Below are positions 1-12,601 of a stretch of 64,000 nt of DNA, in pieces. How positions within the stretch are numbered: position 1 is the first letter of the stretch; each line of letters opens with the position of its first letter. The position numbers and the translations under genes are program-made. Under the pieces are notes generated by a model, which was given only the letters and a program-made list of their open reading frames with translations, searched no databases and was not told where the DNA came from. Source of the DNA: Chromera velia (taxonomy: Eukaryota; Sar; Chromeraceae); contig JAHBMJ010000664.1 in the NCBI GenBank assembly GCA_018398765.1, positions 162,726 to 226,725 on the forward strand, given 5' to 3'.

Positions 1-190
1 GGACCTGTCGGGGAACGTGGAGAGGAGACGGAGAAGGGAGAGCACAAGTTGGTTCCTCCTGTCCACCTGTCTGTGTGCGACCTTCAGGTCCAACACCTTC
101 CTCAAGTTGCTCTTGTTCTCCCTGATTAGACTGGAGATCACGGCATCGTTCGGCCCGTCCTTGAAGATCTCTTCAACATCCAGGTATCTG

Positions 191-224
<34 letters not shown>

Positions 225-3200
225 TACATACATATGTGTATGTATATATATATATATATATATATATACATACATACATACATACACACAGAGAGAGAGA
301 GAGAGGGAATCGAGGACGGACAGACGGATAGACAGACTGGGCCTGTACGATTGAGAGTACACGTCTGCGAGGTGTCTGGGGTTGCATGGTGGTTTCTTCC
401 AACGCCTTCATGCATGTGAACAGTCTACATGAAGGCACAAAGCACACAGGGCAGGTATTTCGCTGGACTGCGCCTCCTCGTCGGTCCTCGTCTTTGTCTT
501 TCATTCTTCAGTCTGCTTCTCTTTCCTGTCATGCTGTCTGACTGACCTCTTCAGAAGACCTTCGATCTGCTGTGCGATCTCCTCCGCGTCCCCCCCCGCT
601 TCTCCAGTGAGTCTCTGAACGAGGGAGAGGGGTTCATGGTCGTACCCGTCCATCACAAGCTCCAGACGCCGAAGGGCATCCTGCACATACCCACGCACAC
701 GAAGAGAACAAGGGAGGCAGAGGGAAAGGCCTCAGCTCTCGTGAGGACTTGTCTGCCAATCACTTTTTTCGGAAAAGAGAGAGAGAGAGAGAAATCTGCA
801 CACACACACGGGAAACGTGTTGCATTTCTGCAGGGACAAACTGCAGTTGGGTTCACAGGGGCAGAAGACAAAAAAGGATGTAGAAATAAAAACCTGAATA
901 CACGTACACGAACATTCGACCAAAAACCTCGCTGTGTTCCTCCTATCAATCTATCTGTCGACTGACGGTGTCTCCAAGTCTGATGGGCCCAGCCTCGATG
1001 TTCAGCTGTCCTGTGAAGGGCTCAATTTTCTTCACCTGCATGCACACACGCACCCAGATGCATATATGCATAGGCATTCACTCAGTGAAAGGAATCGGGG
1101 GAGAAAGAGAAGATTGCACGGACACCCATACAAACGCACACGCTCGCGCGCACTGACCCACAACGTCTCTGCCCCCCCCCACTGACCCTGGAGGGATCCT
1201 TCAGCTGGAGGATTGCCTTTACCTTCATGCAGAATTCTTTTTCAGAAAGTAAATGAAAAAAAAAAAAACACTGACCCTGGAGGGATCCTTCAGCTGGAGG
1301 GTTGCCAGGAGGTCCCCTGCCTGAATCACGCTCCCTGCGCTCTTGGTCTGAGTCACGCGACCACTCTCTCCAGCCTTCAAGGACATGATCATCTTCATCG
1401 CCTCCACCTCAACGAACGGTTCGCCTGCCTTCACCTCACTGCCGTCGTCCTGCAAACAGTCACAAGATCGTTGACATATTCAGAGACGACCACATCCACT
1501 AGCACGACCTCACGCGCGCGTGCGCACGTACACACACACATACCAGGGGGGGGTGAGAGAGACAGAGAGAGGGAAACAGGCAGAGTAGGGCGTGACGGTG
1601 AGCACCATTGACAGAAGAAAAAGAGCGGAAAACAAAATAGATTCCTCTGCTGTATCCGCAATGCGTAACCATCAGTATTATCGAATCTCGTGAAAAAGGT
1701 CATGTGTCTCCTCACCTGAAGATATCTGACGACCTTCCCCGTCACGTCGGACCGCAGCTCCGACGGATCGTACACAGTGGGGATGAAGACGGTGGTTCCG
1801 TCGATTGACATGCGCAGGCCGAGAGGCTCCTCCCTTCCGTACACCTTGGAGCTCCTGCTCCCGTACTCAACCAGGAAGGATCCGTCGGTCTGCTCTCGGA
1901 CCCGGGCTTCCAGAGTCTGCACTCACTCTCTCTCTCACGAGAGATCGGGGGGGAGAGTGAGGAGCAAAAAAGAAAGAAAGAAAGGAAAATAGGTGAAAGG
2001 TATTGGTGGGAAAACCGTGCGTGTGTGTCAGCTGCAGAAAATCGAGACAGACGGAACGTGTAGGCAGGCAGGAACAGCGACAGGCAGGCAGGCTGACAGA
2101 CACGGAGAGAAAGAAAGAAAGGGAGGCCCGGGGAAAGGGAATTGACTGAAAGAAAGAAAGGGAGGCCCGGGGAAAGGGGATTGACTGAAAGAAAGAAAGG
2201 GAGGCCCGGGGAAAGGGGATTGACTGACTTGGCCGTTGATGACCAGACGGAAGAGGTCGGGGGCCACTCTGGTGACCTCGAAGGTAAATTTGGTGTCTTT
2301 GAAGGTGATCTCCACAGGGACCGTGTTCATTGTCTGCGCGTCCCTGAGGATCAATTGTCCCTTTTCCAGGGAGTCCTGGAGGGACTGGGAACGGGCGTCG
2401 ACTGCTTTCTTCGCTCTGCATCAACGCATGCATGCATAAACACTCTCTCACACATGACGATCACAGGATGGACCATCGCGGACACGACGACGGTGGACAG
2501 AGGATTTTCAACAGACAGAAGCAACACGCACGAAAAGGACTTGGCAAACGCAACTGCCGTAAACGTTTATGAAAGGGAGAGTGATGCACCAATGCGGCTT
2601 TCTTTCTGTGTGGTTCACATACACGCGAAAGCTCGAACCCGCATCTTTTTTCTTTCTTTCTTTTTTTTTTCGAGTCCGTTTTAAACCGTTGTTCAAACAA
2701 CGCGTCAAACAACAATGCCTGCCCTCTCTGCCTTTTTGACAAAGTGGTTGTCCCAACAAGCAGGTTTGTGTGCAAGTGTACGATACAGTGAAAAAGGATG
2801 CGTTGTGGGACCAGCCTTTTGTAGCAAAAGTTAGAGCTGCACGTGAACAAATTCATCGTGCGGGTTCTCAGAAAGTGTTGTGGACATTGGGAGGAAAGCA
2901 GTGCTCAGGCAGCCGCAACATTCACGCATCAGTGACTCCACGCTGCTTCGACCTGTCTGACTCTATCGAGAGACTGACTTCTCAACCAGATGATCACTTC
3001 ATTCATTCAAAGCAGACAATGAAGAAACACGAACCTGAAAAGAGCAGCAGCGATGACGGAGTCCTCCTGCCGCACAGGCACAGCGACGGCCTTCTGTTTG
3101 ATGAGTCCATCCAGCCATGAGGTGTCGATGGTGTTGTCGATGAACTCTTCCTTGTTCAGGAGCTGCTGGAGGTAGTCGACAGCAGTGCGGATCTCTCCTG

Positions 3201-6200
3201 AACACACAGGCAGGCAGGCAGGCAGGCAGATGGAAACAGGGATATAGACACACACACGCACACACTTTTCCTCTGAGTCGGAATGGAGGAGGAAAGTACT
3301 CCTCGATCTGCCATCCTGTCTAAGGGGTCTGGCTGGACAAAAAGGGAAGGAGTTGCCTCTGCTCTTTTATTCTATTCACTGCGCACAGATAGATCTGGTG
3401 CACGACAGACGGATGACAGACAGACATACACCAAGGTCGTTTGAACGACTGCAGCGATCCGTCTTTCTGCTGTACAGCCGAACAGAGCCATGCAGGGATA
3501 CAACCAACCAACGAACGAACGCACCTCGAACATCTGTCCTCTTGAGGGCCATGATCAGTGCCTTTCTGGCCTTCTCTCTCGTGGGGCCCTTTGCAAACAG
3601 GTGGCCGAACTGGGAGTCTGCGAACTCGTGCACTGCTCCCTTGGAACCCACGGAAAAGTACCCCCAGACCTCGGGGGTGCTCTGGAACTCCACGCGCTCG
3701 ATGGCCCCTGCAGGGAGGAAGCGCGACTTACAGTCATGAACGCATCGGAAGGAAGGAATCTGCAGCACGCCTTACTTGCACATTGGCACACTCTTCATGT
3801 CTCTTCCAGATTGTCTTTTCTCATCAAGGCTCCTGCCACGATGTGTTCTCTCCCACCACATAAATTTGGTTTTATGCCCGAGCAAAAAAGAGAAACACAG
3901 CAGCTGAATGAGTGGGAGATTGCTCGACAAAACAAAGAAAACCATGTTTGTTACAGGAAAGGACCGAAAGGCCAACCAACCGCTGGTGGGTTTGAAGCCC
4001 TCGTCAGGGTTCTCTGCCGTGATTCTTGCTGCAATGACGTGCGTGTTGATGGGCGCGTAGTCCTCATTCAGGAAGTCGATGGGGTCGCTGCCTGAGGGAT
4101 CCCGGCCGTAGAAGGACCTGACCTGAGGGACGCGACTGAGGGGAATCCCCATTGCCACTTGGAGCTGGGTGGCAGGCAGGTTGACGCCTGTAAGTCCTTC
4201 CGTCACGGGGTGCTCGACCTGCATGCATGCAGTCAGTCAGGAGACAGAATTAATTAAACGGATCTTTGAGGACAAGAGGCGGAAGGAAGGGGGATATTTC
4301 AAAGGCTTCTCAAGCTCTCTTGAATCCGAAACCTTTCTCTCCACAGTCACTCCATCTGTCTTTTCTCTCCTGGGGGAAAAGGTTGAGATCGCCTAAGTAC
4401 TGGCATAGCGCTAATATCACTGCAATCAGATTGAAGGCGTGCACACGAAAGACAAGAAATGCACACGCTAGCTCACCTGGAGACGGGGGTTGAGTTCGAG
4501 GAAGTAGTAGTCGTCCTTGTCGGCGTTGTACAGATACTCCACTGTGCCGGCTCCTTGGTATCCGATAGAGGAGGTCAGTCTCTGAGCGGCCTTCTCCATC
4601 TTTCTCATTGTCTCTGGTTTCACGATGGAGGGGGGGCCCTCTTCAAAAATCTTCTGGAACCTTCTTTGGGTAGAACAGTCACGACCCGACAGTGCGACCG
4701 CATTGCCGTGTTTGTCTCCCACAATCTGGACCTCAATGTGCCGAGCTTGGGTGCACAGCTGCACGAGTTCACACACACACACACATACACACATACACAC
4801 GAGGGAAGGGGATACGCATAGACAGACGTGATGCAGTTTGCACCTGCCTCTGGTGTTTCTTCTTCTTCCTGCCTACAGACAGACGTGAACGAAACAGAGG
4901 AAAGAAGCAAACGGACGAAGAAAAGGGCACGAAATGAAGCAGCAAGATCGCGAGACTCGCACAAAAGGAAAAAGTCGACACCCACCTGCATCATGAAGAC
5001 GGGCGAACCGACGACCTCATTGACGACCTGCAGGAAAGCACGGTACACAAACAAAGACAGAGAGGGGGAGGGGTAAGCCAACACAGCAACACGCACATGT
5101 CTGTACGAAAAGAGAGCATTGAGAGCAGACAGAAGGGGGGTGTCAACCCAGGGAGAGAGGGTATCTACCCGTTTTCGAACTCGGAAAGAGAAAAAGGGAG
5201 ACGGCCGCCCCCACTTGGACAGGCAGGCAGTCACAGGCAATTCGGGAAGGGTCAAAGAAGCAAAAACAGGAAGCCTCGAAAGAACAAACCCGGACACGTA
5301 CACCATTGGTCCCCCTCTTTCAGCATGGCATGAAGGTGGTGAGTGGGTCATCCAGGACGAAGACAACAAAAAGAAGGAGAGAAAAAAGTTGCCGAGCCAT
5401 GCCGAGCCACGCAGAAAGAGGACCCTTCGACCAATTCACTGCCTCACCTGCTGATACCCCGTTCGAAGCTCATCCTCATTGTTCGCCATGCGGATTCCCT
5501 TCCCACCGCCTCCCTCAGATGCCTTTATCATCACAGGGTACCCAATATCATTCGCAACCGCTGCCGCCTGATCTGCCGACGTCACACACGCCTTGTCGAA
5601 CGTCTCTTGAGGGATATGACCTCCCTTATCGAGCTGAGCAGTCAGACCGTTGCCTGACCAAGGGATGGAATTCACTCCCGCGGTCTGAGCCAAAATGTTG
5701 GCAGCAATTTTGTCACCCAACGCAGCCATCACAGGGCTTGTGGGTCCGATGAACTCAATCCCGTTGTCAGCAAGAGACTGGGGAAGCTTCGGGTTCTCCG
5801 AAGCGTGACCCCAACCAGGCCACACCGCGTCGACTCCCTCCCTCTTTGCAGTCTCCACAATCAGAGGAACGTTCGCATAGTTGTTCCTATTCGGTCCCCC
5901 AGGTACCTCCACAATTTTGTCCCCCAGACGGACGAACTCCGCGTTGGCTGCGAGATCCTCAGGAGTCGCCATGACGACAAACTGGAGGAGTTTGTCATCG
6001 TCAAACTCCGTGTATGCCCACTGCACAGAGTGCCAAAAACACACACACACACACACACACATCTACACACATCCACATGCGCACGCACACGAAGACAAGC
6101 ATAGAAATATCGGCATGCATGCATGCAGAGAAAAAGAGTGTCGGACGACACTCGCAGAAGGACTGATGGATGGATGCCGTATGCGGGCCAAGACACGAGT

Positions 6201-8295
6201 GAAGGAAGCAGCCGGTGCGTGGGTGCAGGCGGACACTTTTCCTTCCTGGGTGGGTCCCCCGGCTTCTTTCAGACTTCTTCTTTCTTCTGGTCCCGTTCCT
6301 GTAGGCCTAAACAGGGAAGATCTTTTCACTGACGCTGTTCACTAGAGCACGCTCGCCCTCCGTTTCTCAGTCTCTCTCTCTGTCTGTCTCTCCCTCTTTC
6401 TCAGGATTCTATCCACGGCATCCGAGGGGGGGGGATTTCTCTGGCCCCTCCGAATCTTACTCGGCGTGTGCGATCGTCTCCTCACCTGTCTCATGGAGAG
6501 CATGGCCTTCGTGGCTGCCATTCCGTTGTTGGCGATGAGAATTCTCCGGATGCTCCGAGATCCTCTGCAGATAGACACGCAGGCAGGCAGGCAGGCAGGC
6601 AGGCAGATAGACAGGCAGGCAGGCAAGCAGGCAGGCAGGCAGGCAGACGCACGGACATCAAACCAGAACGAGGAGAATGGAGATTGATGCCTTCTAACAG
6701 AGACCTTGTAGGCATTGTCACAGACCAGCCAAGTGAAGCAATGTGAAGACAACAACAAAAAAGGAAAGAGAACAGAGGAGAGGGGGGGGGGGCAGGCCTA
6801 TTGCGCAGATGCCGCAGTCAAAAAAAGAGAGAGCCACAATAGAAGCTCCGCTCCACTACCCACCCATGGTTCTTCACGTAGTCTTCCAGTTGCTGAGCGG
6901 GTGTCACACGGGAAGCCTGGAGGGAGGGAGGAGGCAGAATTCATAAGGGCACGACAGGATTCATCACACGGAAAGCACAGCGCTCAATGGACGTGCGCGC
7001 GCGCACACACACAGAGAGAGAGAGAGAGAGGGAGAAGGGAGCATTGAACAAGGGGCGCATCCACCGAGTGGAAGAGAAGGTGCCTGGCAGACGCAGAAAG
7101 AAAAAACTGGGAGTGCAGAAGGGGCGGCACAGACGACGCGCGATGCGGTTGAAGAAGAAGCAAAAAGAAAACGAGGCTTCGGAACTACCGGACCAACTTT
7201 CCAACCGGAAGGAAGAAACGGAGACAGCAGGACGACACATCACAAGTTGAGACCAAAGAGGCAGACGGAGAACAACACCAACGGAAGAAAAGGGTAGACT
7301 AAAACTTTGTCTTTTGGGCATTGTGGAACGCACACACAAACAAAAAGAGAAATATGCACACACACTCATAAAGAAGAGACTCAGGGGAGATATATAGAGA
7401 CCCAACGGACAGAGAGACAGACGGCTTCCTTGGCTGCCTTTCAGGTTCAATCTCCTCAGGGTCACACTCGAGTTCCCGCCTTCCTTCCTTCCTTTCTTTC
7501 TCGGCTCTCAATTTCCTTTCTCACTCTCGTCATCTTTCTCCCGAATTCCCTCATCCATCCACTGATTCTTCCAATTGCACGACCGCACACGCAGCTGTAC
7601 AGCCAGTCTCCGTAGCGGAATCTACCAAGAAACTCACGCCCAGAGTCACAGAGACGGAGAGACAACCGCAGAGGAAGAGAGAGACCCAAACACGCATTCA
7701 AATTCCGGACAGAGACAGAGTCACGCACGAGAAGCCCGTCTTCCTCTACTGCTGGCATCCCTCCCACCTTCTCGCTCTGACTCTCTCCCCCCTCTCGTGA
7801 CCAACAGCATTCCCTAACCCACATGACAAAGTCTTCGTGATCCCCCGCAGATCACACACTTCCTGATGTCAGGCGCCTCACACACGGGAGAACAGATCCA
7901 ACAGAAACACACGGCAGAGGGGGCTCACCGTTATGGGACCGACCGTCAGACTGCTTGCAGACAACTGCGTGTTCCCCTGCTCAGATGCCCCCCTGCTGCA
8001 TCACACGGAGCAAAGTGAAAAGAGGAAAAGTGAACAATGGGTGGGTAACACGTCGTCGTGGCGTTTCGTGGCACCTCGACTGCATGTGAAGACGAAGAGA
8101 CGGGAAGCAAAGTCAAACTGACTCTGGAGCTTCAAGGGCATCCTGCGAAGGTCTCAAATGTCTTCGAGCTCGCAGGCGGTCTGAGCGTTTCTGGGAGGAG
8201 CCTGCCTCCCAAAAAGGTTGTAAAAAGGCGTCACTGTGTGCAAGTAGCGAAAGGCCCCCCAAAAGGAGAGCCTTCGCGGCAAAACGCATCATCAT
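1..8295 (-). CDS. ACC1: Plastid-type homomeric acetyl-CoA carboxylase, N-terminal two-thirds (3' end outside window)
   Basis: Multidomain enzyme making malonyl-CoA for fatty-acid synthesis. Exons read on the minus strand: 8295-~8115 (targeting), 6916-6864, 6564-6486, 6020-5448, ~5030-4987, 4758-4477, 4218-3981, 3707-3525, 3197-3035, 2415-2229, 1916-1716, 1449-1276, 1035-967, 680-547, 187-<1. Seen: biotin carboxylase start [16 protein letters not shown], the ATP-grasp glycine loop EGGGGKG, the biotin-carboxylase end, a biotinyl domain with EAMKM (lysine is the biotin site), then the eukaryotic ACC central region ([22 protein letters not shown]). The carboxyltransferase domain must lie left of base 1. 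The first exon starts with three ATGs at 8295 and encodes a hydrophobic signal peptide ending [10 protein letters not shown], followed by a basic stretch; a plastid destination is inferred. Exons between 8115 and 6916 were not resolved. Phase is consistent across the junctions checked (for example 6864/6564 and 6486/6020). Family assignment is secure; small exons may be missing. Confidence 0.93.
191..306. repeat. Compound microsatellite (CA)n-(CATA)n-(TA)n-(GA)n
   Basis: Consecutive simple repeats in a carboxylase intron next to the acceptor of the leftmost exon. Their translations in any frame are only HTHT, YIYI or RERE strings, so the overlapping open frames are not genes. Confidence 0.95.
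1184..1303. repeat. Tandem copy of the biotinyl-exon 3' end and its splice donor
   Basis: About 35 bases around the 3' end of the biotinyl exon (about 1269-1303) recur almost unchanged at about 1184-1217; both contain CTGACCCTGGAGGGATCC (plus strand). The second copy lies in the following intron and keeps the GTCAGT donor. A short A-rich spacer separates the copies. Confidence 0.85.
2108..2226. repeat. 39-bp minisatellite, three copies, in a carboxylase intron
   Basis: Three nearly identical units, each with GGGAGGCCCGGGGAAAGG and ending ATTGACTG. The array directly abuts the GTCAGT donor of the 2415-2229 exon and its unit ends in the donor motif. The unit length is a multiple of three and is open on the minus strand, but there is no sign that it is translated. 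Confidence 0.9.
6579..6650. repeat. (CAGG)n/(CAGA)n microsatellite
   Basis: Tetranucleotide repeat in the carboxylase intron just upstream of the exon carrying [10 protein letters not shown]. It begins a few bases from the CTGCAG acceptor, so it forms part of the 3' splice region. Confidence 0.9.
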
Positions 8296-9022
8296 CAAGG
8301 ATGACAGACTGAAAGGCGGTGTCGAGCTGTCTCCCTTGTTTTCTGCAGAGCTCTCGGGCTTTCGAAACCCCAGATAAGGCACGGACAAGGCGGCGAGGTC
8401 CTCAACACAAAAACTTCCCAACGCGCCACCAGTTACTCACAGGTTATGTACGACGGAGCTTCCCAGTCTACACCCCTCTTTCATCTCTGAGCTGAGACTC
8501 AGCTAGCTACAAAGCTTGCCCCCGGAAAGACTGCATGCACGTCTCTCACGTGCGCGCGGAGGCCCTGGCATGCCATGCTTCGGGTTGCCGCATGTACCGC
8601 GAGAGGCCCATAAAGGGCCCCGGCATATCCCCACGCGGCCGGCATAAAAAGTTGAGCAGTTAATTTAGTTTTTGTCAACTTTTTGATCGATCGAATATGC
8701 ATGATGTGTCTGGGAAATTCTGGGAATGTCTGGGATGTCTGGCCCATGTCTGGCCCAGTCTCGGTGTGACACCCGGTGTGTCTGGACATGTCGATCTCAA
8801 CAGAACCCACTGGTTGGCTGTACCGGTACAGTGTGTGGTGATCTGCTGATTCCCATTTCCAGATTGTTGCCAAACGCCCACGGGAGAGTTTCTCGAAGCG
8901 TCATCATCTGCAAACAACACTTCAGATTTCTGCAGGCATCCATCGTTCCACGAGTGTGCTGTAGGGTCTCCTTAAGCTCCCAGGCTGCTGAGCACAAGCC
9001 ATTGAGCTTCTTGAAAAGTACC
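8296..9022. promoter_or_regulatory. Shared upstream region of carboxylase and histidine kinase
   Basis: The two start codons (8295 minus, 9023 plus) point away from each other, so this stretch must hold both promoters and 5' leaders. Between about 8708 and 8790 the motif TCTGG recurs many times, several times as ATGTCTGG. A GCATAAAAAG stretch at about 8642 could be TATA-like. No core promoter could be proven. An open frame reaching left of 9023 in the kinase frame lacks protein-like sequence, so the ATG at 9023 was preferred. Confidence 0.5.
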
Positions 9023-9796
9023 ATGGATGCTGGGGTGAACAGCGCTGGTGCTGCCGGAAAGTTCCTTCTGTCGTTCGACGCTTGGCGTATCCATGCAGCC
9101 AAGCGACAACTCGCCCGAGCATCTCTCATGATCTTGATATCGGTCTTCTTTCAGGCCGTTTTCGTTTTTGGAACGAGCATTTTGAATTTAGTCCAGGAAG
9201 TTGAGAACGAAGAAGATGAACAGGAAGAAACCTCCATTCTTCAGCTGTGCATCGGATTTATAGGCATGTCAGTCCACATTCTTCTCGCGTCTCCGTGGCT
9301 CAGACAACGACCAGAGGACACGTTCGATAAGTATCTGAACGGGACTCTCGTTGTTCTGGCGGTCTGTTTTGATTCGTTTTCTCTTCCTTTTCTTTTCGCT
9401 GGTGCTGGAGCCCGGGAGGCATACAAACCCACACATACACTCGATGCCCTGTGGCCCGCCATTGTACTCAGTATGTTCGATGTGAAGAAGGCGTGGTATC
9501 TTGGTATTCTCGTCGGGCACGGTTTGGTGTGGGCCGTCGCCCATCTTGGATTTTGTGAGTTCGACATCGAAGCTTGGGTCACGGACATGGTGCCGATCGT
9601 GACATATTTCTCCTTTCTTGCGGTCTCGTCACACAGTAGGAGGGGAACCCTTGTTGACTGCTTCGAGATGAACCTCCTCAGAGAGCAGGCAGAAGATGGG
9701 TACAAACGATTCCTGTCAGTCAGTCAGTCAGGCAGTGTCGTCGTCCGTCTTGCAGGCTTCTTCTGCACATCCCCTGTCTCGCTGCCACCCAGGTAC

Positions 9797-9832
<36 letters not shown>

Positions 9833-10154
9833 GTGTGTGTGTGTGCATGTGCCAGTGTATGTATTTGTCTGTCACCCTGTGTGTGTGTGTGCGTGTGTGC
9901 ATGTGCCAGTGTATGTATTTGTCTGTCACCCTGTCTGAGAAGGTTGCGTCTTGGGATGTTTCACCCAATGGCATGACGCTTGGAGGAAATGCATGACTTT
10001 TCTCGTCCACCATTTCCTCGCTCCCTCTGAACGATCATGTGAGACGGCGTGATGAGCGTACTGATGTCACAAAGATGTCTGGGCTTCCTACTGCCTGCGC
10101 ATTTGTTAGCAAGGGCATCAATCTTCTCCTGTGGCTGCCTCCCTCTCTCTCTCC

Positions 10155-10188
<34 letters not shown>

Positions 10189-12601
10189 ACTTGTTTGGCT
10201 GCTGTGCAGGTCCTACATGATGCACGAGATGCGCAATCCCATCGGGGGTGCGATGTTCCTCCTTGATGATCTTGAGTTTGCCAGCAGACGCGCTCTATCT
10301 CTGTCGGGCACCACAAACAACCGGAGGGGGGACAGAAGGGAGTCATTGGGGGAATCCGATTCTTCGGGCAGGCTGAAAAAAGAGAGGTCCCATCTCTCTC
10401 TGGCACTTTCTCGGAATTTGTTGCAGGACCGGGGAGACAATGAGAAAGAGAAAAACCCTCCAGATTCATTCCCCACCCCAACCCAAATGCAAACAGCCCA
10501 TGGGATGGAGATGGAATTTCTTCAGAGGAAGATCCGTTCTTCCTTAGAGTCGATGAAGTCAGTGTGTGACGATGTTTTGACTCTTGAGAAGGTACAGAAA
10601 AGGGGGTTCGAGTATTTGGTTAGTACCACGGACCCGATAGCCTGGTTGAGAGAGCTGTCAGATCTCGAGAAATTGTCGATGAATGCAGAAAACATCAATT
10701 TGAAAGTGAACATTGAAATTGCACCAGATCTTGATCAGGCATTTGCGTCTCAGGCAGTCGGTGCTGCAGCTGACTGGCTTCACCTTCGCCAGGTCGCTGT
10801 GAATTTTCTCAGCAACGCACGGAAGTTCACAAAAGCGAGGGGAGTTGTGACTCTGCGCTTCCAAGTTGAAAGACTTCTCCCTTCCGTGATTCCACCTGAA
10901 TGCGTGCTTTCAGATTCAGAGTCAGAGAATCCAGTACAGCAGGCCAACAGCAGCAGGAGAGGTCATGTGTGCGATGTTGTCCGATCATCCACAGGCCTCC
11001 CTGAATCGATTTACGTATGCGGGTGGGTACGCATTGGATTCAGTGTGACAGACAAGGGTGCAGGTTTGTCTGCAAGTGACAAGGAGAAGCTCTTCCTCCC
11101 CTACAGCCAGATCCGTGCGGGTGAATTGCAGCGGGGAGGGGGGAGTGGGTTGGGGCTTTGCATCTCCAAAATGTTTGTTGAGGCGCATTGGGGGGGAAAG
11201 GTGGGGGCCGACTCTGAAGGTCCCGGGTTGGGGTCTTGTTTCTTTTACTCAATGTACGCACCCTTGGTTGCGATCCAAAAGGCAAAAAGGAAGGGCAGTC
11301 CTGCCTCTCAGTTCCCCTTTTCCATTTCTTCCACTGCCTCGAGGGTGTGGGAGCAGGAAAAGGAGATTGCCAAGAGAACGAATTTTCCTGATATCGATGC
11401 TTCATCTCCCGTCTCCGCCTGTTTGGAAGACATGCTGCTCCCAGCTGAAGACCGGAGGCTGTCTCGAGAGAATTGTTTGGAGAGAGGGAAAGCAGTCAGA
11501 GGGGGGGGGGGTGACCAGGCGTGCCATTCCACTAGAAGCCTGGATGCGGGTTTGGGGGGAAGCTGTGCTTTTGAGGGACCCAGCCTGACGAAATCACTGA
11601 GGTCTGAACGAGACGGTCATAGCAGAACGTCTCTTGGTGGTGGGATGCGGTGCGGTTCCGGGGACAGGCTCAGTCAGAGTCACATTGAGGGGCCGACGTC
11701 TGGCAGCTGGGCGAATGGACTGAGCACTGACGGAAAGGCAGATGGAGGGACTACCTTCGACTCCGCTCAGCAGGAGTTGCTGCCTGAGCCTGAGGAGATG
11801 CCTGCAGGTCTGCCCCCCATGATGCAGGAGCAGGTCCGAGCGTACGCAGCGAACTTTGACTGTCTGGTGGTGGACGATATCTGGGTCAGTGGGGTGTGTG
11901 TTTGCATCGATCTGTGCCGATGTTTGATCGCGTGAATTGTTTTTGTGGTCGGGTATTACTAAGGGGGGGGTGCAGCTTTTGTGGGTGTAAAAGTTGACCG
12001 TCGAATCGTCGATCAGAATAGTGGGGACATGACGGCTCATCCATGCATGCAGTTGTCAGTCAAGTGGCAGCCTTGCAACAGTATCTCCTGTCAGTTCATG
12101 TTACTGCAGTGTCCCACAGGGCGGTGTTTGGATGCATCTGAGTGTTCCTGCCTCCATTCTCATCCCACCCTCGACTGGCTGTTCTTTGTGAATCGAAAAA
12201 CAGTCATCGAAGGAACATTCAAGCAAATTTCGCTCGCTGTGCAGGTCTGTGCGTTCGGGGCATTTCGGACAATGGAGCGGTTGGGGTACCGCCCCTGGAT
12301 GTGTTTGTCCGGTGAGAGAACTGTGGAGGTAGTGGAAAAGCTCAGTGTGGGGGGAGGGTTGGAGCGTCTTCGAGTGATCTTGATGGACAAGGACATGCCC
12401 GGGATAGATGGGCCAGAGACCATTCGGCGGTTGAAGGACGTGTTTTCTCGGAAAGGGGCGACGCAGCCTTTTGTGATCGGTATCACAGGGGAAGTTGCAG
12501 GCCCCGGGATGACAGTTTTAAAAGAGGCCGGCGCCAATGCCGTGCTCCCCAAACCGTGCAGACCAGAAAGTCTTAAAGCCGAATTGGATAAACTGAATTG
12601 A
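9023..12601 (+). CDS. Hybrid sensor histidine kinase with membrane N-terminus and C-terminal receiver
   Basis: Three exons, 9023-9714, 10210-11884 and 12245-12601, join in frame to 907 residues. Residues ~35-215 contain four or five hydrophobic segments, suggesting a membrane-embedded sensor with no long extracellular domain. The H-box MMHEMRNPIGG places the phosphorylated histidine at ~H236 and is split from the membrane part by intron 1. The ATPase core has an N-box (NFLSNARKF), G1 (DKGAG), F-like (KLFLPY) and G2 (GSGLGL). A serine-rich linker (~residues 490-770) leads to the receiver: acidic pair D786-D787, phosphoacceptor D837 in LMDKDMPG, T870 and K892 in LPKP, ending at N907. Both introns begin GTCAGT. 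All key residues are present, so it should be active; ligand and output are unknown. It is divergent from the carboxylase gene. Confidence 0.92.
9800..9935. repeat. Simple repeats in kinase intron 1
   Basis: A (TC)n tract is followed by a (GT)n tract. A unit of about 66 bases containing CATGTGCCAGTGTATGTATT is then present twice. All of this lies inside intron 1, whose start is a GTCAGTCAGTCAGTCAG array. Confidence 0.85.
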
